The notes: generated by a model not told the origin, from the letters alone. A stretch of DNA of 64,000 nucleotides from Planctomycetota bacterium (GCA_028291545.1 JAQGHR010000072.1:186001-250000), one strand, 5' to 3'. Positions 26,079 through 35,620 are shown, counted from the first letter of the stretch. A program made the numbers and translations.

Positions 26079-27338
26079 ATGCCCCGATTGAGCGCTCTGG
26101 CCCGCGACTTGAAGCCCGAAGGCGCCTTTACGGTGCTGGCCCGCGCACGGGCGCTGAAGGCGGAGGGGAAGGAAATCGTCGAGCTGGAGATCGGCGATAG
26201 CCCGTTTCCGAGCACCCCTCACGCGAAGGCCGCCGGCATTCGAGCCATCGAAGAAAACCGGACCGGTTACGGCCCGAGCCTGGGCTTGCCCGAGCTCCGC
26301 GCGGCGGCGGCGAGGCAACTCCGCGAAGAGTTCGGCCTGCCCGTCTCGGCAGAAAATCTGGTCGTCGGGTCCGGTGCAAAGCCGTTCGAGCAATACTTCG
26401 CCGAGGCGCTCCTGGAACCGGGTGACGGCGTCCTCCTCTTCGGTCCCCAGTTCCCAACCTATATTCCCAATCTCCAACGTCGAGGCGCCCGCGCCGTCAT
26501 CGCGCCCTTGCGGGCGGAGAATCAGTTCCGGCCCCGGGCCGAGGACGTGAGGCGATTCCTCGTCAACGATCCTCGTCCGCGAGCGATCTTCCTGAACTCG
26601 CCGCACAATCCGACCGGCGGCGTCGCGACGGATGAGGATCTGGCCGAGATCGCCGATGTGGTTCGCGGCACGGACCTGATGGTCTTCTCCGACGAGCCGT
26701 ACTGTCACATGATCTGGCAGGGCCGCCATCATTCGATACTCGCGCAACCGGGCATGATGGACCATGTCGTCGCGGCCTACACCTTTAGCAAGTCCTACAG
26801 CATGAGCGGCTGGCGGATCGGGTTCGCCGCGGCGCACCCGGACATCGTCGCCGCAATGGGCAAGCTCATCAACACCACCGCGTCTTGCGCACCGCCCTTC
26901 GTGCAGGTCGCGGCCACTGCGGCCCTCGAACGGGATGCGACGACTCGCGACGACTACATGACCCGATTCCGCATAAAGGTCGAATTACTGGCCGACGGTC
27001 TGGCCGGCATCGAGGGGCTTTCCGTGGTCAAACCCGTCGGGACGTTTTACGTTTTTCCGGACGCGCGGGCAATCTGCAATCGACTCGGTTTGACCTCGCA
27101 CGGGCTGGCCCTCTTCCTCATGGAGGCCGCCGACGAACGGTTCGGCGTCGCCTGTCTTGGCGGCGAGTGTTTCGGGCCGGAAGGAGCCGGATTCCTCCGA
27201 TTCAGCTGCGCGGAGCCGGACGAGCAGATCACCAAAGCGCTGGCATTTTTGCCGCGGGCGTTCTCTCGCGTGGACGCGGCGGGTGCATTCGGGAAGGCTT
27301 ATCCCGAGCTGGCCCAGAAGGCGCCTTACGACCTGTAA
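26079..27338 (+). CDS. PLP-dependent class I/II aminotransferase
   Basis: This 419-residue fold-type I aminotransferase has the substrate and PLP segments TGYGPSLGLPELRAA, GSGAKPFEQYF, LNSPHNPTGG (with the Asn of the PLP site), FSDEPYCHMIW and the Schiff-base lysine in TFSKSYSMSGWRIGF. The C-terminal part (VGTFYVFPDAR, FLRFSCAEP) supplies the carboxylate-binding Arg. It is most like aspartate/aromatic aminotransferases of the broad-specificity group, and the amino acid cannot be told from sequence. The ATG at 26079 is chosen because the recognisable domain starts there; the frame is open back to 25500 across a repeat and another gene. It stands alone, flanked by two repeats. Confidence 0.9.
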   Translation: MPRLSALARDLKPEGAFTVLARARALKAEGKEIVELEIGDSPFPSTPHAKAAGIRAIEENRTGYGPSLGLPELRAAAARQLREEFGLPVSAENLVVGSGAKPFEQYFAEALLEPGDGVLLFGPQFPTYIPNLQRRGARAVIAPLRAENQFRPRAEDVRRFLVNDPRPRAIFLNSPHNPTGGVATDEDLAEIADVVRGTDLMVFSDEPYCHMIWQGRHHSILAQPGMMDHVVAAYTFSKSYSMSGWRIGFAAAHPDIVAAMGKLINTTASCAPPFVQVAATAALERDATTRDDYMTRFRIKVELLADGLAGIEGLSVVKPVGTFYVFPDARAICNRLGLTSHGLALFLMEAADERFGVACLGGECFGPEGAGFLRFSCAEPDEQITKALAFLPRAFSRVDAAGAFGKAYPELAQKAPYDL

Positions 27339-27353
27339 GTGGCGTTCGTTTAG

Positions 27354-27451
27354 TAGGGTGGGTCCGCCGTCTCGCCGCGACGCGCAACCCACCGCGATCG
27401 GCCATGTCGAAGATGATCGGTCTCGCGGCGCGACGGCGGACCCATCCCACA
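27354..27451. repeat. 98-bp inverted-repeat element of the GTAGGGTGGGT type, copy 2
   Basis: The outer arms GTAGGGTGGGTCCGCCGTC and GACGGCGGACCCATCCCAC are near-perfect complements and continue inward with CGCCGCGA-like sequence. The left half also repeats the smaller palindrome seen at 25913-25957. It sits between the ends of the convergent aminotransferase and GH38-like genes. No coding capacity is seen; it could be a non-autonomous element remnant and may also fold as a terminator. Confidence 0.75.
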
Positions 27452-27479
27452 AGAAATAGAAAAACTCACGTCCACGCGC

Positions 27480-30386
27480 CTATCCCAGTCGCACCTCGAC
27501 CCGGGCCATCTCGTAGGGCGTGAGGTCGATCGGGACGGCGTCACCCTCGCAGGGGAGGTCGATGATCAATTCTCCGCTGAAATCGGTCTGTCTCGCGTCC
27601 TTCGGATCGCGGAACACGCGGAGGCGGCAGCGCGAGGCTCGGCCGGCCGTTTCGACCAGGTGAACGGCGATGCCCCAACCCTTGCCGTCCCCGGTGCGAT
27701 CAAGATATTCCAGACGAACCACGGCCACCGACTTGCTCTCGACCTGGACCAGCCAGCCCACGGGACCGATCCCAGGCGGGCCGGTCGAGGTGGCCACCAC
27801 GGGGGCCGGCGCCAGAAAATCGGTCGTCGCGTGGAACGGGTACTCCAGATCGAGCGCCACACCCAAAGCGAAGGTCCTCGCTTGCTCGCGGCCCGAGATC
27901 AGGAGCGTGTCGAGCATCCGATCCCCCTGACGACGATGATGGGCCAGACCTCCGAAGAGTAGAGCGGTTCGCTGTTTGCGCGAGGTGATGTCCAGCGCAT
28001 CCGGGGTCTCTGGCCGGTCGGCCGAGGTTGACTCCGGCGCGAGAAGGCTCGTCCTCCGCAACGTCGCCATCGCATCGGGCCAGGCCCAACGACAGGCCAG
28101 GTACGACCCCCAGGGGTCCGCCATCGCCAGGGATTCCAGCCACGCGGGATCGATGTCGTCGAGCCGGATGTCGATTTCCAGCGTGGGGCGGCCGGTCCAG
28201 AGCCGCAATGTCTGCTGGAATCTCACCAGGACGCGCCCATCGGCGGGATGCAGCAAACGACCGCGGGAGACGGCCTGGACGAGAGCGGGGCCTGCGTAAT
28301 CGACCTCGAAGGAATCCGAGGCCATACGGCTCGGCGCAGCCTGACCTTCCGCGCCAACGAGGCCGGCAATCACCAGTTGCAGCCCGAGCCGAGGCGTCTC
28401 TTCGCCCTTGGCACGAACCGAGCGGAGGCCGCCGGTGGTCAGATCGACCTCGACTTCGAGGTTCTCGTTTTTCATCGTCCGCTCGGAGGCGGATACCGCG
28501 CCGAACGGGGCCGAGGGGCGTCCGATCTCGGTTTCCCTGGGCACCCAGGCGAAGCCGAACGGCGGCAGATCGACCACGGCGCGGACCCCATCCTCGGTCA
28601 ACTGCGCGGCGCGAAGGGGGCCTTCGGGCCGCAGGTCAATCGCGGCGTCGGGAAGCAGGACCGCCGCGCGACGTGCCACTCCGAGCGGATTCACGACCAG
28701 ATAGCCTTCCCGACCCGACGCCGTGTCTCCCGCGATGGCGCGGGCCAGGGCCGACGCGACGGCGGGCAGTTCCTTGGCGATCCTGCGAGCCGATTCCTCA
28801 ATCGAACCCGTTTCGAGCGCATGCTCGATCTCGTGAAAGGCGACGTCGCTTGCGCCACGAGGTCCGGGTGTGACGATCTCGGAATCGTCGACCACCGGAT
28901 GGGGCGCTAACGCCCGGCCGAGCGCATCGAGCGAGATCATCGCATCGAGCCCCGCGCGGACTCGCGCATGGCTCGCCCGCCGCGAGATCGGGAACGGATC
29001 GTGGCGGGCGACGGCCTGGACGAGGTAGGGCATGACATACTCGTCCAGCTTCGGCCCGAACATCTCCCAGGGTCGGTCGCTCAGATGAAAGTAATCGCCG
29101 AGCGTGACGCATCGGGAGAGGACCGGGGAGTACGAGGCAACCCTGCGTAGATCGCGATACCAACCGGCCACGGGGCTGGGCCAGTGGACCAGGGGCATCG
29201 TCGCGACGTGGTCGTCCTTCATCGAACGGCCGATGCGCCAGACCAGCCGCAGCCCGTCGGAAGCCCGATCGCCCGAGAGGGGAGGTCGGGTCAGGGATTC
29301 CAGATGGCTCGCGTCGGGGCTCTCCCAGAGCCGTTTCGACTCCACGGGGATCGGGAATCGCCCGGCATCGAAGGCCAGATGAACGGCGAACCGGAACCCG
29401 AAGCGGCGAGCAACCTGCGGACGATGCGGGTACAGGGCGAATCGGCGGGTGGCCAGCGTCTCGACATTGCGGTCATCCAGGTGCCGCCGGTAGACCTCGC
29501 TGCCCATGAGAAATTGCCAGAGGATGGACGTGACGGGGGCAAGCGGTTCGTCGGATTCGGAGTACGTGCCGCCGACGACGTCGGCCCAGCCCTCGGTGAT
29601 GGCCGTGCGGAGAGCGGACATCCGGTCGGGGTCCAGCTCGGCGGCCTTCTCGACGGCTTGCGCGGTGCCGAGGAACGTGATCGGTGTTCGCGCTTCGAGC
29701 GAGTCGGCGAGCGCGCCGGCCGGGAGGCTCACATCGAGCAAGCTCAGGTCGATCAGGTATCCATCGACGGGATAGAAGCGCTCGCGGGCCTGCGTCAGGA
29801 TCTCGAACGCGGCGCGAAGGTGGCTCGCCGCGCCGGTGAGATCCGCGGCACGCCAGGATTTGGCCCCGGCAAGGGTCTCGCGAGTCAGGCTCTCCAGATC
29901 GAGGCAATCGGCATGGCCCATCGCGATCGTCAGGTCGCGCAGCCACCACCGGGCCGTGCCCAGGGCGTAGAAATCGAGGACGATCGGGTCGGCCGGCTCG
30001 CCGAGTTCTTCACCGGGCGCGATGCGTTCGAGGACGCGTCGAGCGATCGACGTGCGATCGATCTCGCCGTCGAGCACGATCGATCCCGAATCGGACGCGA
30101 TCTGGCGGTAATCGGCCGGGAGGCGATGGCTGGCGCCTTCGGCGATCAGGCGTACCTCGCTGGGCTCGGGGACCGGAGGGAAGTCGATCCCCTCGACCTT
30201 CGGCAAATCGACCACGAGGGCAAGAAGGGCGGGATGCCAGAGGGCCGAGACCGCAGCCCAGGTGGCCTCGGCCTCGCGATCGGGATAGCCCTTGGGGATC
30301 TCTCGGCCGTCATGCTCGATCATCGCCACAAGGCGAGGGCCGATCGGGACGGCCGCGGGGTTCGTTTCGATGGTCGCGGACTCCAT
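27480..30386 (-). CDS. large GH38-like (alpha-mannosidase-related) protein with an altered active site
   Basis: This 968-residue protein has no clear signal peptide. The middle part resembles the GH38 catalytic domain: DVVGGTYSESDEPLAP, QFLMGSEVYRRHL and then PQVARRFGFRF. The C-terminal 400 residues look like the GH38 beta-sandwich region (VRFQQTLRLWTGRPTLEIDIRL, DALDITSRKQRTALLFGGL, ARTFALGVALDLEYPF). Where GH38 enzymes have a (W/L)PDxFG nucleophile segment, this protein has RRFALYPHRPQ, without the Asp. It may be a distant relative, an inactive one, or a different enzyme on the same fold. It starts 5 bases after the yceH stop, so the two form an operon. Confidence 0.65.
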   Translation of the reverse strand: MESATIETNPAAVPIGPRLVAMIEHDGREIPKGYPDREAEATWAAVSALWHPALLALVVDLPKVEGIDFPPVPEPSEVRLIAEGASHRLPADYRQIASDSGSIVLDGEIDRTSIARRVLERIAPGEELGEPADPIVLDFYALGTARWWLRDLTIAMGHADCLDLESLTRETLAGAKSWRAADLTGAASHLRAAFEILTQARERFYPVDGYLIDLSLLDVSLPAGALADSLEARTPITFLGTAQAVEKAAELDPDRMSALRTAITEGWADVVGGTYSESDEPLAPVTSILWQFLMGSEVYRRHLDDRNVETLATRRFALYPHRPQVARRFGFRFAVHLAFDAGRFPIPVESKRLWESPDASHLESLTRPPLSGDRASDGLRLVWRIGRSMKDDHVATMPLVHWPSPVAGWYRDLRRVASYSPVLSRCVTLGDYFHLSDRPWEMFGPKLDEYVMPYLVQAVARHDPFPISRRASHARVRAGLDAMISLDALGRALAPHPVVDDSEIVTPGPRGASDVAFHEIEHALETGSIEESARRIAKELPAVASALARAIAGDTASGREGYLVVNPLGVARRAAVLLPDAAIDLRPEGPLRAAQLTEDGVRAVVDLPPFGFAWVPRETEIGRPSAPFGAVSASERTMKNENLEVEVDLTTGGLRSVRAKGEETPRLGLQLVIAGLVGAEGQAAPSRMASDSFEVDYAGPALVQAVSRGRLLHPADGRVLVRFQQTLRLWTGRPTLEIDIRLDDIDPAWLESLAMADPWGSYLACRWAWPDAMATLRRTSLLAPESTSADRPETPDALDITSRKQRTALLFGGLAHHRRQGDRMLDTLLISGREQARTFALGVALDLEYPFHATTDFLAPAPVVATSTGPPGIGPVGWLVQVESKSVAVVRLEYLDRTGDGKGWGIAVHLVETAGRASRCRLRVFRDPKDARQTDFSGELIIDLPCEGDAVPIDLTPYEMARVEVRLG

Positions 30387-30391
30387 GAAAA

Positions 30392-31120
30392 TCAGGCCCC
30401 GAGCGAGGATTTCAGGTCACGCAGCTCATCGGTCAGCGCGTCGATCCGGGCACGGAGGCCCTCGATCTCGGTACGAAGTGTCGCGATTTCGGAGGACGGG
30501 ACCGGTTCAGCCGCGAACGATCGCTCGGCGCGGGCCGGTTTCGGCTCATCGTCGTACGCGGGGGCAAGGCGAGAGAATTCCTGCCGGATATGCTCGAATT
30601 CGGCCGGAGGATAGAGCCTGTGTGTGACCACCGCCCCCCGCTTCTGCTCGGGCGGCGTCAGGTACACGACGAGTTCGAGATCCTGGAGGGCCTTCAGCAC
30701 CGCTTGAAGGGATTCCAGGTCGGGAATCGCTTCCATCCGCGATGCCCGGCTCCGCAGGTCACCCTCGGTTTGCCGCCCGCGAAGCATCAGTTCCGCCAGC
30801 ACCGCCATCTCGACCGGCTTGTTGCGGAGCCCGAACCAATCGTAAAGCGAATGCTTCCACTTGGCGACGCGCCCGGAGCCTTCGATCATCACGGCCGCGC
30901 CCTTCTTGCGCAAGCCCTGCAAGATCTCTTCGACGTCGTCGGTATCGTAATTGGTGATCGGATCGCGGTTGGATTTCTGGTTGCAGCCGGTCGCGATCGC
31001 CGCAATCGACATCGGATACGCCTCGGGCGTCGTCTTCTGCTTCTCGACCATCACGCCGAGGACGCGACGCTCACGAGCGGTGAGCGGCACCCAGGCCCTT
31101 TCCGTGGTTTCCAGCGTCAT
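30392..31120 (-). CDS. YceH family (DUF480) protein
   Basis: This 242-residue protein consists of two winged-helix-like domains. It has the family signatures LTARERRVLGVMVEKQKTTP, YPMSIAAIATGCNQKSNRDP and VEMAVLAELMLRGRQTEGDLR, and a C-terminal coiled-coil tail (TEIEGLRARIDALTDELRDLK). YceH is widely conserved, but its molecular role is not settled; winged helices suggest nucleic-acid or protein binding. The gene is directly followed by the GH38-like gene on the same strand. Confidence 0.9.
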   Translation of the reverse strand: MTLETTERAWVPLTARERRVLGVMVEKQKTTPEAYPMSIAAIATGCNQKSNRDPITNYDTDDVEEILQGLRKKGAAVMIEGSGRVAKWKHSLYDWFGLRNKPVEMAVLAELMLRGRQTEGDLRSRASRMEAIPDLESLQAVLKALQDLELVVYLTPPEQKRGAVVTHRLYPPAEFEHIRQEFSRLAPAYDDEPKPARAERSFAAEPVPSSEIATLRTEIEGLRARIDALTDELRDLKSSLGA

Positions 31121-31238
31121 TCGGTGGCATCTCCTGGAACTGGCAACGTCGCTGGAAGTCTGGCGGGGGTGTCATCCTAGCCGTCGTGAGGCCGGGTCTC
31201 AAGCGTCTCGTCGGGTGGGCCGAACGCGGCAACATCGC

Positions 31239-32030
31239 TCAATAGCGATCGAGCCGCGCCTTGATCGCCGCGAATTGTGCCGCCTGGTCGCCCGACGGAT
31301 CGGGCCAGATGGTCAGGAACCCCCGGTAGTCAATCTCTTCGAGCGCGCCGAGGTATTCTTCCCAATCGAGCACGCCGCCGGGGAAGCCGAAACCCCGCGG
31401 ATTGGAAACGAGCCGCGACGATCCCCCGCCGGCCTCGCTCGCATAGGCGTGGGCGACCCAGCCAGCAAGCTCTCGGGCCGCCATGACCGGATCATGGCCC
31501 ATGCGGAGCAGCGTCGCGGGGTCCAGGCTCGCGGCCAGGCCGGGAGAAGCAATCGTGTTCAGGACGGCGGCGAGCACCGGGCCGGGTTCGGTCCCCGTCT
31601 CGATCGCGAGCCGGACGCCGCGATGATCGGCCCGTTTGCCGAGTTCGCTCAGGGCATCAAAGAAGGCGGCATGACGGACCGCCGCCTCTTCGGCGGGCAC
31701 GGCGCCGGCCCGAACAAGCACGAGGCGAGATCCTAGCTCATACGCCATCGCGAAGGCGCGGTCGGCGCGGGCCAGGCGAGTGTCGAGATCGTCCTCCGAA
31801 TCGAACGGCCGCCGCGTGGGCAGATTTAACGCAATCAGGGACAGCTCGATCGATCGCAGCGTCTGCCTGAGGTCGCGGCGACCGGTCTCGGAGAGACGAT
31901 CGGGTCCGAGATCGCCGGAGGCATCCAGCACGACGCCACGCGCGCCGACGCGGACGGCCTCGCGGATTTGATCCTTCGGCGATCGCGAGGGATCGGGATT
32001 GATCCGAAGTCCGAGGGGAGAGCGGATCAC
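31239..32030 (-). CDS. sugar phosphate isomerase/epimerase-like TIM-barrel protein
   Basis: This 263-residue protein of the AP-endonuclease-2-like TIM barrel group has successive beta strands ending in metal-type residues: RGVVLDASGDLG, RLVLVRAGAVPAEE, VRLAIETGTEPG (Glu), LAASLDPATLLRMGHDP (Asp, His) and FLTIWPDPSG. The final Glu of the usual four-ligand set is not obvious, so activity is uncertain. Many planctomycetes have numerous paralogues acting on sugars or inositols. It lies 118 bases upstream of yceH and is divergent from pabB. Confidence 0.8.
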   Translation of the reverse strand: MIRSPLGLRINPDPSRSPKDQIREAVRVGARGVVLDASGDLGPDRLSETGRRDLRQTLRSIELSLIALNLPTRRPFDSEDDLDTRLARADRAFAMAYELGSRLVLVRAGAVPAEEAAVRHAAFFDALSELGKRADHRGVRLAIETGTEPGPVLAAVLNTIASPGLAASLDPATLLRMGHDPVMAARELAGWVAHAYASEAGGGSSRLVSNPRGFGFPGGVLDWEEYLGALEEIDYRGFLTIWPDPSGDQAAQFAAIKARLDRY

Positions 32031-32148
32031 GGGAAGGGCTCCAATTGGCGCATGAGGTCGCGGGCGGATTTAATTATAGGGTCGAGTCGGCGGCTCGGTT
32101 TCTCTATTGAACCGCCCGGCGCGGCTTCGCGACCAGGGGGATGGTTTC

Positions 32149-33591
32149 TTGTCGACTGTGAGGACCGCTTCGCTTCGGATTCCCCTGGACTTCGCTCCCG
32201 ACCATCTCGCGCTCGTTTTTGGCCGTCGGACGGGAGCCGCGATCCTGGAAAGCGGCCCCGGCTTTCTCGGGTCGGGGCGGTGGAGCATTTACGCCGCCGA
32301 GCCGCGGTTGAGCTTCCGCGCGAACTCAGAGGGTTGGTGGTTCGATCACCATCGGCATGGAATCACAGACCCCCTCTCGGTCCTGTCCGACCTACTTCGC
32401 GAGCACGGTTTGGCCGACTCTTGCGAGGAACCGGGACCCGACGACCCGCCGTTTCAAGGCGGACTGATTGGTTACTTCGGGTACGACCTTGCGCCCAGGC
32501 TCGAGCGACTTCCAAGGCGGGCACGGCCGGACTCGCGGCTGGATGATCTCGCGTTCGCACTTTATGACAAGGCGGTCTGCGTCGATGGCGAGACGGGCCA
32601 GGTCTGGCTCTGCGGTTGGGACCTCGATCAGCAAGGACAGGCATCGCACGATCGGGCGCTCACTCGGTTCGCGAAGAGCCTGACTCGACGAATCACTGAC
32701 ATCGCCAGAAAGCCTGAACAGTGTGCCAAAATGATGAGGTCGTCCCGACTCTCGACGCCCGTGCGAAGCGTCCTGACGCGCGAAGACTACCTCGCGGCCG
32801 TTGCCCGTGCCAAGGATTACATTGTCGCGGGTGATATTTTCCAGGTGAACCTCTCGCAACGGTTTGAAGCGCAGGGCCAGTTTGATCCGCTCGATCTGTA
32901 TTTCAAACTCAGCAAACATAGTCCAGCGCCCTTTGCGGCCTACCTTGGTATTCACGGATCGGAGGCCCTGGTCTCCGCCAGCCCGGAATCGTTCTATCAA
33001 ACACGAGGAAGCCAAATCATTACCCGTCCAATCAAGGGGACTCGGCCGCGCGGCGCGACACCAGAGGACGACGCACAGCTCGCCGCCGAACTCCAGGTGA
33101 GCGTCAAGGATCGCGCCGAGCTGACGATGATCGTGGACCTCGAACGAAATGACCTGGGCCGAGTTTGCCGGTATGGTTCGGTGAAGGTGACCGAGCCGTT
33201 GACGATCGAGAGTTACGCGCAGGTGCATCACCTGGTCGCGACCGTGCAAGGGCGGTTACGCCCCGAGGTCGGGCCGATCGACGTGGTACGGGCCATGTTT
33301 CCCGGCGGATCGATCACCGGGGCACCGAAGATCCGCGCGATGGAGATCATCGACGAGTTAGAACCGACGAGGAGGAGCGCATACACCGGCGCGATCGGTT
33401 ACTTCAGCCGAGGGGGCTCCTCCGCCTTCAATATCGCGATCCGCACGATGCTCGTCGAGGGCGATCGGGTGACCTATCAGGTCGGCGGCGCGATCGTGGC
33501 CGATTCCGAACCGGAGAATGAGTACGAGGAGACCCTGCACAAGGGACGGGCGATGAGAGAAGTCCTCGAAGGGTTGGAGCGCAGCGAATGA
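32149..33591 (+). CDS. pabB: aminodeoxychorismate synthase component I
   Basis: Converts chorismate and ammonia to 4-amino-4-deoxychorismate in folate synthesis. The chorismate-binding domain has GGLIGYFGYD, DIFQVNLSQRF, SASPESF, MIVDLERNDLGRV, PGGSITGAPK and GAIGYFS. The motif PIKGTRPRG has the Lys that marks PabB; anthranilate synthase (TrpE) has Ala there. I prefer the TTG at 32149, which has AGGGGGA upstream and gives 480 residues; a TTG at 32107 and a GTG at 32158 are alternatives. It overlaps pabC by 4 bases. The glutamine amidotransferase partner is not in the window. Confidence 0.9.
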   Translation: MSTVRTASLRIPLDFAPDHLALVFGRRTGAAILESGPGFLGSGRWSIYAAEPRLSFRANSEGWWFDHHRHGITDPLSVLSDLLREHGLADSCEEPGPDDPPFQGGLIGYFGYDLAPRLERLPRRARPDSRLDDLAFALYDKAVCVDGETGQVWLCGWDLDQQGQASHDRALTRFAKSLTRRITDIARKPEQCAKMMRSSRLSTPVRSVLTREDYLAAVARAKDYIVAGDIFQVNLSQRFEAQGQFDPLDLYFKLSKHSPAPFAAYLGIHGSEALVSASPESFYQTRGSQIITRPIKGTRPRGATPEDDAQLAAELQVSVKDRAELTMIVDLERNDLGRVCRYGSVKVTEPLTIESYAQVHHLVATVQGRLRPEVGPIDVVRAMFPGGSITGAPKIRAMEIIDELEPTRRSAYTGAIGYFSRGGSSAFNIAIRTMLVEGDRVTYQVGGAIVADSEPENEYEETLHKGRAMREVLEGLERSE

Positions 33592-34478
33592 TCTGGGTCG
33601 CTGGTCAAATTGTGCCGGACGACGCGCTGAAGATCAGCGCGCTGGACCGGACCTTCGAACATGGTTTGGGTCTCTTCGAGACATTCCGGACCTGGAACGG
33701 CCATGCCACCCTGCTGGCTCGCCATCTGGCCCGGATGCGATCGTCGGCCGAGGAGCTACGATTGCCACTTGAGCCGGCCAAGCTGCCCGACGAGGACGCC
33801 GTCTCGGCCTTGCTGCGAGCCGACAACCGCGAGGGGGACGCCGTGCTGCGGATCACCCTGAGCGGCGGGCTTTCCGAGACGGAGGGCGGGACCGTGTGGA
33901 TGCGCAGCATGCCGCTGCCAAGGCCCCTGAGGATGGTTGATTCGGGATTTCTCGCGAAGATCAAGGGGAGCGGCGTCCTTGCATTTCCCAGCACGCTCGA
34001 ACTCGATCTCACCACGCCCCTGGGCAAACATAAGACGTTGAACTACTGGCAGAGGCGCCTGGCATGCGATGAACGAGGCGAGGAAATCGTGATCTCGCCA
34101 GACGGAGAGATCGTCGAAGGCATGCGAACCAATGTCTTCTATGTTGTGGGTCGTACCTTGAGGACGGCGGGTCTCAGCTATCCGATCCTGCCGGGTATCA
34201 TGAGGGAGCTCATTCTGGAACGAGCCGCCCGACTGGGCATGGCCGTCGACGAATTTCCTTTCGATCCGATGAAGATCATCAGGAAAGGCGCGGACCCGGA
34301 TTGGGACGAATCGGTGTGGTCTCGCGCGGAGGAAGTCTTCCTCACGAATTCCGTCCGAGGAGTGGTCCCGGTTGCTTCCTTGTTCGCGCGTTATTATTGC
34401 GAGTGCCCCGGACCCTGGACGCAGCGGATCTGGCAGGACACACGTGACTGGCTCGAACGCGGAGGGATCGACCCGTGA
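33588..34478 (+). CDS. pabC: class IV aminotransferase, probable 4-amino-4-deoxychorismate lyase
   Basis: This 296-residue fold-type IV PLP enzyme has the signatures LDRTFEHGLGLFETFR, the PLP lysine in TPLGKHKTLNYW, EIVISPDGEIVEGMRTNVF and LPGIMRELIL. Class IV includes branched-chain aminotransferase, D-amino-acid transaminase and PabC. Position directly after pabB with an ATGA overlap supports PabC, which releases pyruvate from aminodeoxychorismate to give p-aminobenzoate. The specific assignment rests on context. Its stop overlaps the nif3-like start (GTGA at 34475-34478). Confidence 0.85.
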   Translation: MIWVAGQIVPDDALKISALDRTFEHGLGLFETFRTWNGHATLLARHLARMRSSAEELRLPLEPAKLPDEDAVSALLRADNREGDAVLRITLSGGLSETEGGTVWMRSMPLPRPLRMVDSGFLAKIKGSGVLAFPSTLELDLTTPLGKHKTLNYWQRRLACDERGEEIVISPDGEIVEGMRTNVFYVVGRTLRTAGLSYPILPGIMRELILERAARLGMAVDEFPFDPMKIIRKGADPDWDESVWSRAEEVFLTNSVRGVVPVASLFARYYCECPGPWTQRIWQDTRDWLERGGIDP

Positions 34479-35581
34479 CGACCGTTGCCGATGTCTCCGG
34501 CTGGATGGAACGCTTCGCCCCGCTCAGCCTGGCCGAATCCTGGGACAACGTGGGCCTGTTGTGGGGCGACCCGAAATCCCCGGTCTCGCGCATCATGACG
34601 TGCCTCACGGTCACGCCTGAAACGGCCGAGGAGGCGATCGAGGAACGGGCCGAGCTCATCGTCTCTCACCATCCGGTCCTGTTTCGCCCGGTGCAGAAGG
34701 TCACGGCGGATCGGCTGGAAACGGGATTCCTCTGGGCGCTGGGGCGGGCGGGCGTGTCGATCTACAGCCCGCATACGGCGTTCGACAATACGGTGGGCGG
34801 GATCAACGACGGTCTGGCGAAACGCCTGGGTCTCCTCGACGTCGAATCGCTACGGCCATCGTCCACTCGACCTCGATTCAAGGTCGTGGTCTTCGTCCCT
34901 GCCGCCGATCGTGAGGCCGTCCTCTCCGCCTGTTTCGCCGCCGGGGCGGGGCGAATCGGCGACTATGAAGAGTGCTCGTTCACAACCGGAGGGTACGGCA
35001 CATTCTTCGGGACGGAGAGTTCGAGCCCGACCGTCGGCCAGGCCGGACGTCGTGAGCGGGTCAGAGAGTGGAAGACGGAGTTCGTCGTACCCGGAGATCG
35101 GCTCGAAGGCGTGCTCGCGGCCTTGCGGGCGAGTCATTCCTACGAAGAACCGGCCATCGATCTGATTCCCCTCCGCGAGGAACCGATCGGCCCCGGCATC
35201 GGGCGGTTGGGGAGATTGGCCGAAAAAACGACTCTCGACGCGTTTGCAAATGATGCAGTACGGGCCCTCGGATGCGGGCCCGTACAGGTTGTGGGCGAGC
35301 CATCTCGCGAAATCGGTCTCGTGGCGATCGCGTGCGGCGCGGGTGACGATTTCCTCAAGGACGCCGGCGCGAAGGGGGCCGACGTCCTGCTCACGGGCGA
35401 GGCGCGATTCCATCGGGCGCTGGAATCGCGAGGGCTCGGCGTGTGCCTCGTCGTGGCGGGGCACTTTGCGACGGAACGACCCGGTGTCGAGGATCTCGCG
35501 ACGCGGTTGGCCGGAGCCTTCCCTTCCGCGCTCGTCTGGCCCAGCCGTCGAGAGAGCGACCCGGTCCGATCGTTGGCGTGA
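34475..35581 (+). CDS. Nif3-like dinuclear metal centre protein (DUF34)
   Basis: This 368-residue protein of the Nif3/YbgI/YqfO family has metal-binding segments MERFAPLSLAESWDNVGL, ELIVSHHPVLF (His pair) and SIYSPHTAFDNTVGGIND, and near the C terminus DVLLTGEARFHRAL and VVAGHFATERPG. The longer form carries a central insert (about 128-230, a PII-like/CutA-like region), as in YqfO. These proteins form hexameric toroids with two metal ions per subunit. A role in metal handling or as GTP cyclohydrolase I-type enzyme has been proposed; coupling to pabBC is in line with a folate link. It starts at a GTG inside the pabC stop. Confidence 0.9.
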   Translation: MTTVADVSGWMERFAPLSLAESWDNVGLLWGDPKSPVSRIMTCLTVTPETAEEAIEERAELIVSHHPVLFRPVQKVTADRLETGFLWALGRAGVSIYSPHTAFDNTVGGINDGLAKRLGLLDVESLRPSSTRPRFKVVVFVPAADREAVLSACFAAGAGRIGDYEECSFTTGGYGTFFGTESSSPTVGQAGRRERVREWKTEFVVPGDRLEGVLAALRASHSYEEPAIDLIPLREEPIGPGIGRLGRLAEKTTLDAFANDAVRALGCGPVQVVGEPSREIGLVAIACGAGDDFLKDAGAKGADVLLTGEARFHRALESRGLGVCLVVAGHFATERPGVEDLATRLAGAFPSALVWPSRRESDPVRSLA

Positions 35582-35620
35582 GGATCCATGTCAGAAGAGC
35601 AACGGTCTCACATGGAACGA

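Noticed and set aside
29184-30614. 476-residue plus-strand frame opposite the GH38-like gene
   Set aside because: No recognisable motif, shadow-like composition, and it crosses the boundary between the two real minus-strand genes.
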